A stretch of 64,000 bases of DNA, from positions 2,113,501-2,177,500 of the forward strand of contig CALNXK010000039.1 of the NCBI GenBank assembly GCA_942486035.1. Direction: 5' to 3'. This document shows positions 53,853 through 64,000 of this stretch, piece by piece. How positions within the stretch are numbered: position 1 is the stretch's first letter; each line of letters starts with the position of its first letter. The position numbers and the translations under genes were made by a program. The notes under the pieces were generated by a model. It ran no database searches. It was not told the DNA's origin and saw only the letters and a program-made list of their open reading frames with translations. The stretch comes from Porites lobata. Its lineage: Eukaryota; Cnidaria; Anthozoa; Scleractinia; Poritidae.

Positions 53853-55935
53853 TGAATGCCAACTGGTTTCAGAGTGGAAAGTTTTAGTTCATGTCAGTGA
53901 CTTGCAATATAACTCTTTATCGGCCAGTTGAGCTTCTACAGTAAGAAGCATCTGCTCGTTTTCAAATGTATAAAGTTGCAGATCTTACAAAAGGGGGGCA
54001 TTGTCAGCTCCACATTCTTGAGAAATTAAGAAGCCAAGCTTTGTAAGTGTTTATGATGTGCTCCACGGGGCATGAGTTTCCAAATAATACTATGAGGCCT
54101 GCAAGATAAAAAGCACAGGGAACATTCTATTAGTTATTTTTGTTGACTTTAAAAATGTGCAGATACATGTAAGACTGAAAATGTAGTATTCAACGCCTTT
54201 CATCTGCCCTGAGAAATTAATCATTGTTTGTGAAAGTTAACGATCTTGTTTTTTAGATTGTGTGGAAATCAGTTGAGAGTAGATATTTGACAAAGTGTTA
54301 TGAAAATGATTCCCTCATTTTAAAGTTAGATAATTTAAAGTACCTATTTTTTTTAGAATTTTGATCATTGTTATGAATCCTGGAGATACATGAGCAAAGT
54401 AACAGCACTTAGAAAATTATCTGTCTGCGAAGGTGGATCAGCGGCCATCTTTATACAATTCACTGTACCCAATTGAGGCTGGGGGTAGGTGGCAAATTGT
54501 CAGTACTATAACAAGTGGAAAAGTATGGGAGGCTTAATGGAGAAATACATGTAGCGTTTGATCTTGGAAATGAAGGGAGCAACATATTAATGCATGTATG
54601 ACATTGACAATTACAATAAATAATTATATTGTTATTACTTCTTGAATCTTGGAGTCAGGCTGGCTGTTAAGTTCATATTCCTGCTCGAAGCATTTGTAGC
54701 ACACATTAGGTACATACATGTAATGTATAATTTTATTCTTTAGCAGTGCTAAATGTTTGACCAATAATTTGCATTGATGAGAATGATACACTACAAGAAC
54801 TAACATTTTGTTTCGAATCATGAGATGCCTTTCGGCAGACACAAAGAATTCGGCAACTCTCTGATATGGGCACTTTGTGCAGATCCTTTGGCATCTGTTG
54901 TAGATTAAGTTGACTTGACTGTGTTCTGTACACCTTCCGAAGAAATCTCAAAAGCCATTTTTCTGTTCACTAAGCTTAAGTATTTTTTTACACGTCTACC
55001 ATTGCACTCAAATGACTGAGATTTTGTTGTATTATTGATGATGGGTTTTGCCTATAGATTTAACAGTCAGTCAGGTGACAGATTTTCCTGCCATATCATT
55101 TTGTAGGACGAGGTTAAGGTCTAGCTGTTAAACTGCTAGTTTCTCCTTGCAAACTACAATAAGCTTTTTTGACAAACAAAGGGAGAATTTAGCTTGAGAT
55201 CAACAGTTCTCACCAAGGAGTTTATTCCATACACTGTGCTCATACCTGCCATTTGCATGAAGATTATTTTCATGTACACTCTAAAACCTGCACCCTTTTC
55301 AATCTTTCGCTCCCAGAAGTTGTCAAAGAGATAGGTCTACAATTTACCATGTGAAAATAGTACTGATGACAATTCCTTTGCATGAATAGTAAAACCATAG
55401 GATTATGTCCACACAGTCAGAAGTTAGAAGTGCAAACTTAATCCATTTATAGTACCACATGAAATTACTGAAGAAGGGTTTTCATTTAAGCGGTAGTACC
55501 ATGGTATTTCATCCAGACTCCAGAGTTAGAAGATGCCATCAATCTGGGAGTCGAAATTCAGATTTAAACAAAGATATAGGACAAGTATCTTGTAAAGTTT
55601 GTACTATTAAAACTGCATGCGTATTGTAGTGTATTAGGCAGTTTTTTTACTTTTGATTAACCCTTTAAGCCTGGCCAGAGAGTGTCCTCTAGCTAGAGTA
55701 TTATAGAAATGTGTGGAGAATTTGCAAGTTGATATAAGGGCTTATGGGGTTGAGCAATAATTTGGAATGTCCATAGAAAGTGTGAAGCTAGCACAACTAC
55801 GATGCAATTGTGCATTTTCATCTGGAGATTAGCTAGAAAAATTACTATTTTATGTTGCTGCAAAAGACTGGAAATGATATGAAATGATAATGTAATGGTT
55901 TTACTCCATGAATAAAGAAAACCAAACTACAAAAC
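53853..55935 (+). other. Adducin 3' UTR, probable extent
   Basis: AT-rich non-coding sequence after the adducin stop. A weak early signal (AATAAATAATTA) is at 54614, and a canonical AATAAA is at 55911, so alternative 3' ends are possible. No exon is visible. The extent is inferred from these signals only. Confidence 0.4.
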
Positions 55936-56849
55936 TGTGGTTGTTAATTGTTATTATAAATAACTAAATTTTCCCTTGTTTCCCTCACCATGGTCATCAA
56001 ATCATTAAATTTTAAAAGTTTCCAAAAGAAAGCCTGTACTTGGTTCTGTGAAACAGTTGATATGATTTTTATGTTTTTCCCTAAATCATGAATTCCCTTT
56101 TTTTAAAGAAAAAAGAATTCTCAGGTGACACAAACTACTTTGTTTTAAGGAAGTCGGTCTTCTTAGAGTAAACACAGTTATTCTGTTTCATAGCCTGAAT
56201 TTCATCCGTCCCTCCTTTTGGGAGCTTACGGCCTCACGGGGACAGCTGAAATTCAGGCTTTTTTTAAAAGTCCTTCAAAGTTTCTGGTCCTCCCTCTGAT
56301 AGCTTTCATCAGAATCGTCATGGTTGTTCCATATTTTAAAAGGCCTAAACCACAGTTAAAGCTCTCCTTGCGACCACTCATGTGAGTGACCAGCTCTAGT
56401 TAAAACCTCCTTTGTGAAACCCCATTTGATCTGTGACTTAAAATTCTGTAATGAAAAGCTCTAGTAAGGGACTGGTCAAAAAGTATAGGGGGGGGGGGCC
56501 GGAGCATTTGGAAATATGGTTGATAAAAAACACATGACCCACCCCCTCCCTTCGGCACAAAAATGACTGACCTACCCCTAAAGCAAGGTTAGAAATTGCA
56601 TGACCCACCCCCTAGTTAAAACATGGATGTTCGGTTTCCTCTTAATAATCCAGTAAAACCTTGTTCTGTGCTTTACAAAATTTGTTGATACACTGCTACA
56701 AGCAATATCAAAATCACAGAAATCATACCTTTCACTAAAAAGACAAATGTAAAAAACCGAACATTTCTTGTTTCAAGGGACGTTATGAGTCTTGACACAA
56801 ATATACAGCAAAACGAGGGTATATTGAATTTATCTGTCACAAAGCATAT

Positions 56850-58110
56850 GAAAATTTCAACAAAGACAACCCATTCCTACACATTACTTGCCGGAAATGC
56901 TTAGATTAATCCTCAACGAAAATTTCTTCCACTTCAGTGGAAAGCAATACCTACAAAACCATGGAACTGCAACGGGCACAAAGACAGCAGTTTGGATTCT
57001 TTTGCCAATATTTTCATGACATATATTGAAACAACAACTCTAAGCAAAACTGTCTTTAGAACAACAGTTTGGAAATGCCACGTACACGATATCTTTGCCC
57101 TATGGGACATGAGTAAACCAGACATCGAAGCCTTCATTGAACAAGCAACCTTACATCACCTAACTATTGAATTCACGGCCGAAACATTTGACACTGAGAC
57201 TGCGTTTTTAGACACTGTTGTATACAAAGGCACAAGATTCAAGGAAAAATCTATCCTTGATGCAAAGACACATTTTAAACAAACGGAAAGCTTCTTGCAC
57301 ACACATTTCACCTCGTGTCACCCTCCAAATGTTAAAAAAGAATTTGTCAAAGGAGAAGCCTTAAGAATCCTACGAAAAAACTCCTCAGAAACAACCTTTG
57401 AGGAAAATAATTCAAATTTTAAAAAAAATGCTTGACGGACGGAGGCTACCCACAATCTTTCAGGGGCACCCAACGTCAATTTTCGGAAAATATTTGTTCC
57501 AAAGACGATTTGAGATCTAGAATTTTCGGAACATTTGTTGTAAAATTTCTTGCTTGTCTGCCCCTCCTAGGATTTTCGAACATCTAAAAAAATGGTATAA
57601 TTACCCATTTTTAACGGATTTTTACCCTAAGGTCACCTAGAATTTTCGGGAGCCTTTTTTCTGGCTGAAATTTTCGAAAAGTTAAGTTTTGATCCCTATA
57701 ATTTTCGTATCACTAGACTTTCAGCTAGGAGATCCGAACAGATGAAAAATTTTTAGGGGATAAAAATATGCCTATATCTACTCTTTAAATACTAAAATAC
57801 GTTTAACAATGCTATGTTTAAGTGGTTTTGAACCATATTCTCGTTGGGTGCCCCCTATCTTTGATAGAAAACCTACTATCAGAAATAAAATTCACAAAAG
57901 GGAGTCTAAACTTGTAAAACAAAACGACAAGGAGGAAAAAGAAATATTGCCATTCGTGACACAATACCAGCCCTCAGTGTAGATACTATAAAGGAAGCTT
58001 GAATGAAAAAATGGAATCTTATACAAAACCAACTATACCTTCAATAAATTTTAAAAGAACCCCCAATCATTTCCTTACAAAAAAGGAAAATTGTTAACGG
58101 AACATGCTCG
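56850..58110 (+). pseudogene. Penelope-like reverse transcriptase fragment
   Basis: Reading the plus strand through frameshifts gives NENFFHFSGKQYLQNHGTA, then FANIFMTYIET, DIFALWDMSKPDIEAFIEQA, ETAFLDTVVYKG and FTSCHPPNVKKEFVKGEALR. After a 394-bp insertion the similarity resumes at SEIKFTKRESK and FVTQYQPS. These blocks fit the C-terminal half of Penelope-like RTs. The expected Asp-Asp catalytic pair reads His-Asp in HVHDIFALWD, and stops and frameshifts break it. The N-terminal RT and the endonuclease are absent or unrecognisable. Confidence 0.78.
57461..57854. mobile_element. hAT-like MITE inside Penelope remnant
   Basis: Ends CAGGGGCACCCAACG and CGTTGGGTGCCCC, flanked by CAATCTTT (57453-57460) and CTATCTTT (57855-57862), an 8-bp target duplication with one mismatch. 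Removing the element and one flank makes the interrupted RT collinear again. TIR beginning CAGGG and 8-bp duplication are hAT hallmarks. Confidence 0.8.
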
Positions 58111-58440
58111 TTAGAGCCGAAAAAAAAAAGGTTGACAGAGGGTTCCACGCCCGTATAGATGTGCGGCCTGTCAACCTTTGTATTTTCTCGCACAAAAGGG
58201 TTGTGAGTATTTTAGCAATAAATTCAGCTGGCTGTGTTTTATATAACAAGTGTAGTCAACTTTCTCGTCAGTAGTTAGTAAAAAATAGGGTGACCCACCC
58301 CCTGAGGGTAGCTGAAAATTGCACGACCCACCCCTTGCACAAGGCTCAAAACCTCATGACCCACCCCCTCTCTGCTCCGGCCCCCCCCCCCCCATACTTT
58401 TTGACCAGTCCCTAAGCGACACAAGAAATTCGTCATGTCT

Positions 58441-61400
58441 TTAATTATTTAGAGATTCTTCCTTGATGCTGTTTGTTTTTTTTACAAATTCATCTTTCTC
58501 TGTTTCAGTATCAAGATCTGCTGTGTATAATTCCGAAAGTTCTTTGCTATGTTGTGTACTTATAGAGTCCAATTTTTCTTTGTCTTGTTGTCTCTTTTGA
58601 TCTCTCAGTTTCCAGGCCCAGTGGAGGTCCTCTGTCCACATCTGCGGCAAGAATAGTCTATATTGGTCTCACGTTCATAAAACTATCACATGAAGGGGTA
58701 GCCTGATCCAGGCTCCGAGATAGTCAGGTCCGCAGAATTGAGAAAGCGCAAAGATGAAAATACAATGGGAGGAAACTGATCGAGGAGAGAAAGGGTGATG
58801 GGTTAGGGTCTCTATTCCTGTAGCCTTATTCCTGTCTGCCCCCTTTTCCATGCATTTCACTTTCACATCTTCCCACTTTTTGAGAGCCTGGAACAGGCTA
58901 TCAGGAGAGGGGGGAGGAGTAATCCTTATTATGGCCTATATATGGGGAGGCTCTGCCCAAAAGGGGTACCTGTTTCAAGTGTCGGGTATATTAAAGGGTA
59001 GGGATCTCACTAGTTGAAGGATATAAAAGGGAAGGGATCTGTCAATTCAGTCTGTAAAAAGACCCATAAGGGCCAATAGAAGAATTTATGGCCGTAAAAC
59101 AATTGAGAAAATTTCCTGGTTTTTCCAGGGGTTGGAAGGCACACAAAAGGTGAGTCTTCTCTGTCAAAAATGGGGTACAAATGGGTAAGGGGTTGGACCT
59201 TGGGGTGGGGTTTCTGCATATAAAACTTTGTTAAGTACCCCCCACTCCCCACCTCCAGGAACTACCATTGGTACATGAAAAATAATGTTGCTATAGATAT
59301 CAGTAACCAAGGGTAGTCTCACAATTATGGTTATACCTGGAGGTGGTGTGGGGTGCCAGAGCTTTTTCCTTCATTCCTAAAATTTACTCCCATTAAAATA
59401 AAATCTGATGTGACGGTGAGACACAAATAATTATGCACAAAGGGGAAAAAACCTCTAGTCACTGGAGTCACCAGTCTCATTTCCATGCAACTAGTTTTGG
59501 CCAGGGTTCATGCAGAGTCTTGAATTCTCAAAAAAATCTTGAAATTTGCACAGCAATTTTCCAGACCCTGAAAAAGGCTCGAAAATGGAGATTAGGTCTG
59601 GAAAAAATGGCAAGAAGTCTTGATTCTTTTTGTTTTGGTCAAATCTTATTCAAACTTGCCCATATGTTTCCAGCACATCATGAAAAAAGCTTTGCTGTTG
59701 TGTTTTTAAGGTGTCTGTTGATCACCTATTTGATAACCTTGAGTCTGGAAAAAAAAATTATTGTTTTGGAAAAAGACTGGAAAAAGTCTTGAATCTGTAA
59801 GAACCCTGTTTGGCAAAGATGTAGATGCATTTTTGTTTTCATTTAAAAGGCCCATGAGTTAAGGTAAAATTCTGATGAGCTGTCTTTCCTGGTCAAAATG
59901 GTGCCAGTAACAGAACAATTGCTGGACTGTTAACTAATTTATTGTAAATTAAATTATCATCTACACTGTATTATCAAAGTTGCATTTCCCATTACCTCTA
60001 AATCGTCAGGCTGCAGATGAACAGCTTTTGAGAAGCTCTTCACACCCTAACATAATTTCCAAACAAAGAATAATGCAATCAAAAAAATTAATGACAAGTC
60101 CATCAGCAAACATACTTATTGTTGATGTTTCATGCTTGGGAGAAAATGGGCCATAAAAACTTAAACCAGCAGCTGCATGCCTAGTTATTGCAAGCATTAC
60201 TTTCACACAAAAAATCCCCCAAAAGAGAAGAAAAGTAAAACAGTTTTTTTGCTACCTTTCTGTGGATCTTCACTCACGCTCTAATTCCCTACTCCCAAAA
60301 GCAGTAGGGCGGATCCAGGATTTTTCTTAGGAGGGGGTGAACCCATAAGGAACTACCATTTTATGGTGTGTAACATAAATTCTTCAGCCCCGTGTCATGT
60401 TTTCTTCAATACCAATAAACCACAAAGTCTATTTTTTTGGCAAAATACCAGTTGTATTAGAAAGCTGCACATCATCATCTCAGGGGTGGGGTGGGGGGAG
60501 GGTGCAAACCCCCCTGCACCTTCCCCCTAGATCCACCCCTAATTACCCAAACCCTCAATCTCCCAGCCCTCACTCTAAAAATTTCTTTTGAACCTACATG
60601 TACTGAATCAATAATATAATACTCCATCCTCCCCACCCCCCCTCCACTGCAGCGGGTACTCCTACAAAGGCATACAAGGGAAGGCCCCAGCCAAAAGGTA
60701 GGGCTGTCATTAAGAGGTGGGGGCCAGGGATTTTCCTCAGCTACAATGAACGTGGCCCTGCTGGCTACTTTTAAAGGAAAATGGAAGAAAAATAGAACCA
60801 AAATAAACCCCCAGCTGTTTGATTCCCTGCCTACTTGTTGTATTTATGCGGCAACTTGAAATCTTAGTGAGAACCCTGCAAAAGGGCTACCTTTTTCAGT
60901 CTTCAGGTATATAAAAAGGGAAGAAGGGATTTCATAAGTTGAAGTTTATATGAAAGGCTGGGGAAATCTGTCATTTCACTCTGTACAAGGACCAAAAAGG
61001 GCTAACAGACAAACTAGAGACAAGAAAACTTTTTGGTTTAGTTATTTATTCATCAAAAGACCAAGCATTAAAAGCAGTTAGAAGAGATGTAATGTTCTCA
61101 TCTAAACTAGGTTTGTGAACTAGGTATGTGAAAGGTGTACCACTTGTTAATGTAATGTATATGAAAGGGGTACCTTTTGGTCAAAAATGGTGTATAGAAG
61201 TATAAGGGGTTACACTTCAGGGTGGAGCCTCCACTTATAAAAATTTGATGAGGACCCCCTCAGACCCCCAAGCCATGACATCATTGTTCAAAGTCGGTTG
61301 AGGATAAAACTGGATTACCATAGATAAAATTTGACTTCCAATCTGAATGCTTACAAAGGAAATTCCCCAGTAAATTATTTTTTATCAAAAGTTGATGTTT

Positions 61401-63969
61401 AGACACTCTAAAATGACTAATCCAATTACGAACAGAAAAACATTTAGAAGATAAAGAAACAGGAACTTGGATAAAAATTTAACCCCATGTTAGCGATAAT
61501 CAGTCTTTCAACAACTGACATAAAAAATGATGAGTGACTGATGATTGGGAGAAGTAAAAAGTTACGCAAAAAAAATGACATAGCTTTTGAAACCCAAGAC
61601 TTTAAGTTGCATTCTGTATTTCCTTCTATAATAGCCGGGGGCAATATTATTCTCTTTTCGAACCAAAAGGGGGCAGTTATTCAAGGGAAGGTGATAGTTC
61701 GAGGGAGGCGATTCTTTCAAATATTGCTCACTGGAAGTCATGCCCTATATATTTTGTTTTATTATTCCATTATTAATTAATAAAAAATAAACTGAACATG
61801 GAATTTTAAGTGTTCCAGATTTGGTTCCTCAGATTTAAATTTTCAAATGTCAATATCCTTGACATCAGAGCTTGAACGATCACTGATCAGTTTTGCTGCA
61901 TCAGACTCCACTTCAGATATGTTTGTTATCTCATTTGTCAATTTTTAACCAGACAGGGAGTGGATAAAAAAAAAAGATGGCAAGAGGGGTTAGGTGGTGA
62001 TTATTTCAGGGAGGCGATTATTTTAAATTCTGTCAAAGCTGGGTAGCAATTATTCGAGGGAGGAGATTAATCAAGAGATGGCTATTATTGGAGGAAGTAC
62101 CCGCAACTTAGTTTCATAGTAGCAGGGGAAGAGTAGACCTCAATTACAGTTTCTGGAAAATAGTGACTCAGTAGGAAAGGTTCAGGTTTGGGGAGTTTTA
62201 TGGTCTAGTATGTATAGGGTGGCAACAGCAGAACTGCACTGTAGTCTGGTATATAAAAAGGCTAAGGCTAAATCCACTGGGTCCTAATATAGCAGCACAC
62301 CCTTGCCCAAAACTTGCGACAGTAACCCCAGGCTTATATCCTTCATAAGGTTTTGTGTAAACAGTAGCACTGGTGCCCATGATTATTTTTTCAAACAAAA
62401 CTTCAGTAATTTTGTCATGGGGAGAATTTTGGTTAACAAAGATGTTTTGTAAAAATATCTCTGCTGTACTTACCATTTCAGGATCACCAAATCCCATCTG
62501 TGCCCGGCCAAGAGTTTGATGTGCCACAAACCAATGAGGGTTAAGTGAGACTGCTTTCTCTGCTGCTTGTATGGCAGGAAATAACTCATGGAGTTCCAAG
62601 AGTACCTGCAATTTAATGTTATAAATTGCAATCCCAACATTTTCATTTTATTCCATCTGACTGTACTGTTTGACAGTATATTATGTATTTTAAAAATATA
62701 CCCAGTGTAAAAAACCTAAAAGTAATCATGTTAAGTGAAGCAAACTATCATGAAGAATGAAGTAGAGAGATCACAAAATCTGAGACAGAGACTTTTCTTC
62801 TCTAACCAAATTCAAGACTGAGGCTTTGCATTTAATAAGCAAATTTGAGTCCAAGACATTTGGAAGCCTATCAAAAGCTCAAAATCAGCAACATAATCAG
62901 TTGAGACACTTTGCCCTGAAGGGCCTCTTCGACATTTTGCGAACTCAAAATGGGAAAAGTAAAGCTTCCCTCCCCCATCCACTCCACGAAATGTTGTGCC
63001 GCTGTTCAAGCTACCTATTTAATAGCTTCCCAACTATTTGAGGACAATGTCTCAACAATTTTGTTGTCAATTGTCATTAAAACCTGAAAAGTTTCAAGAC
63101 ATTAATTCTTACAAGGTTCAAAACAGAACTTAAAGGAGCTGTGTGACAAAATTTATCAAAATTCAAACAGTGGGTACTGCGGGGTACCGCCACCAAACTG
63201 AGTGACACACAAAAAATATAACCACTCAAAACATGAATGGATGATGTAAATAACACAGCAAATACAAAAAGAGACACAGATTGACAAACTTGAAGATGAT
63301 TGGAATGGACAGCATTTGTGGTTTTTGAAAATTTGTTAGCCTTAAAGTTTTTCAAGTACATTTTTTGTTGTTTGAAACATTTGAAATAATGCTTTGGCGA
63401 CATATTAATTTGCTTGACACGATGATGTTATTTTTTTATGAACAAGTTATTTCTCAAATTCCATAGCCAATAAGGACCCAGGATAAGGAAGCTTAATTGG
63501 CATTATCGACAAAATGAACTAGCTAGGCATGACTTTAATAAATTTTCAAACTCTGACGTGTTGCATGGTTACTAACAAATAAAATGTGACTCACACTGCT
63601 AAAAAAAAGACTTAATGTCAGTGTAACTCTATCTTCTAATACTTCATTGGGTATAGTAATAAAATTAATGAATTTGATATAACAAAAAATTAAATTGAAA
63701 CCAAGGATACTAATTGAACCACAAAAATTACATTGAGGTAGATGATCCTATAAAATAATAGTAAAATTCTTTAATCAACCACACCCTCTGTACTGTCTAC
63801 AAACATTCAACATGAAATAAAATTTATGTTGAAAGTAAGCCATCTTTGGCTTCCGGTTCCCCTTACCTCTTCTACCCTCAATCTCACCTGTGACTTCATT
63901 TCATAAAGCTTTTCATTTTTTGGTGTTAACGATATGGCTTCATTCCATCTTGAAATTGCTTCCCAGTGC
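58441..63969 (-). CDS. TTC33: TTC33-like TPR protein, 5' partial
   Basis: Four minus-strand exons: 63969-63888, 62605-62474, 60046-59996 and 58641-58441, joined by GT-AG introns in a kept frame, give 154 residues ending in TAA. Earlier exons lie beyond the window. TPR-type helices run from ISRWNEAISLTPKNEKLYEM through LHELFPAIQAAEKAVSLNP, HQTLGRAQMGFGDPE and VKSFSKAVHLQPDD, then MWTEDLHWAWKLRDQK. The order and wording match vertebrate TTC33, a small nuclear TPR protein of unclear function. The C-terminus is shorter and charged, ending SIKEESLNN. The stop codon overlaps an ATTAAA on the minus strand, and a 1.95 kb transposon begins 27 bp further on, so the 3' UTR is either very short or transposon-derived. 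Convergent with adducin. Confidence 0.88.
58699..58900. mobile_element. TAGCCTGTTCCAGG MITE, copy 2
   Basis: Ends TAGCCTGATCCAGGCTC and (complement) TAGCCTGTTCCAGGCTC bound 202 bp. Same family as 39195-39351. It lies in the last TTC33 intron, 57 bp before the terminal exon's acceptor in plus coordinates. Confidence 0.7.
58915..59250. repeat. Dispersed GTACC-type repeat, copy 1
   Basis: Shared with 60885-61265: AAAAGGG-TACC, GGTATAT-AAAGGG, TCTGTCA-TTCA-TCTGTA, GGGGTTGGACCTT/GGGTTACACTT and a terminal AGTACCCCCC or GGACCCCC. It lies in the last TTC33 intron. Confidence 0.55.
59251..59995. other. TTC33 last intron, remainder
   Basis: No exon recognised. The plus-strand frame at 59433-59792 contains repeated CTTGAAT/GGAAAAAG words typical of an old repeat and has no family resemblance. 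Confidence 0.45.
60047..62473. other. TTC33 intron between TPR exons
   Basis: Repeat-rich intron containing a GTACC-type repeat copy (60885-61265), GGGGGTG-type runs near 60480 and 60640, and ATTATT-CGAGGGAGGCGATT words repeated near 61680-62060. No additional exon was found; the reading frame passes from the 62474 exon to the 60046 exon without one. Confidence 0.5.
60885..61265. repeat. Dispersed GTACC-type repeat, copy 2
   Basis: Diverged copy of 58915-59250 in the same orientation. Both copies are in TTC33 introns. Confidence 0.55.
62606..63887. other. TTC33 intron, upstream-most in window
   Basis: AT-rich intron. No repeat boundaries or extra exons recognised; minus-strand frames such as 63077-63403 look random. 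Confidence 0.45.
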
Positions 63970-64000
63970 CTAGAATTTAATGGCAAAGTGAAATATTCAT

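Larger units (their letters stand above)
56467..58413. mobile_element. 1.95 kb inverted-repeat element containing Penelope remnant
   Basis: Terminal inverted repeat AGGGACTGGTCAAAAAGTAT followed by a long G run at the left, and the exact complement at the right. Subterminal GACCCACCCCCT words recur inside both ends. The interior contains Penelope-like coding remains (about 56850-58110) interrupted by a hAT-like MITE. The right end is 27 bp from the TTC33 stop codon. Target duplication is unclear (TA/TTA-like). Confidence 0.75.

Noticed and set aside
59433..59792. 119-codon plus-strand ORF in TTC33 intron
   Set aside because: Internally repetitive, no motif, opposite strand to the host gene.
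1..64000. CRISPR arrays, operons, toxin-antitoxin or phage defence loci
   Set aside because: No regularly spaced short direct repeats and no tightly packed bacterial-type genes are present; spliced metazoan genes show that this is a eukaryotic nuclear window.

Overview
The window looks like nuclear DNA of an invertebrate animal, most probably an anthozoan cnidarian such as a stony coral. The genes are split into many short exons with GT-AG introns, the proteins are metazoan, and introns and intergenic DNA are AT-rich and crowded with small inverted-repeat DNA transposons, tRNA-derived SINE pieces, a Ty3/gypsy remnant and a Penelope-like reverse transcriptase remnant. The coral assignment is inference; the eukaryotic gene structure is seen directly. 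I found no operons, CRISPR array or prokaryotic defence system.

Five genes can be supported. (1) 2783-3895 (+): the last two exons of an unrecognised conserved-looking protein. (2) 13266-5653 (-): a complete seven-exon gene for a 616-residue protein with a Ser/Thr-rich N-terminus, BTB, BACK and a MATH-like C-terminal domain, an architecture reminiscent of plant POB1/LRB proteins. (3) 13514-33912 (+): a complete eight-exon gene for proteasome ubiquitin receptor PSMD4/Rpn10 (401 aa), head-to-head with gene 2 across 247 bp. (4) 44093-53852 (+): a complete eight-exon adducin gene (597 aa). (5) 63969-58441 (-): the last four exons of a TTC33-like TPR protein, convergent with adducin. All internal splice junctions listed keep the reading frame; I reconstructed them by hand.

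The space between exons is mostly mobile DNA. PSMD4 intron 2 (about 13.4 kb) holds a 5.1 kb transposon with terminal inverted repeats of about 1 kb and a decayed transposase, a SINE, a Ty3/gypsy remnant whose pol is internally deleted, and a 2.8 kb element containing a perfect 55-bp-arm palindrome and three copies of a 239-bp tandem unit. The 34-44 kb intergenic region is a field of MITEs. Between adducin and TTC33 lies a nest in which a 1.95 kb inverted-repeat element contains Penelope-like sequence that is itself split by a hAT-like MITE.

The genes are housekeeping or cytoskeletal and do not form a pathway together. The one clear neighbour relationship is the shared PSMD4/BTB promoter, interesting because both products may act in ubiquitin-dependent proteolysis. 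The most unusual material is the transposon biology: hairpin elements with shared ends and unrelated bodies, an insertion whose empty site is preserved in a nearby duplicate, and elements sitting 17-20 bp from splice donors.
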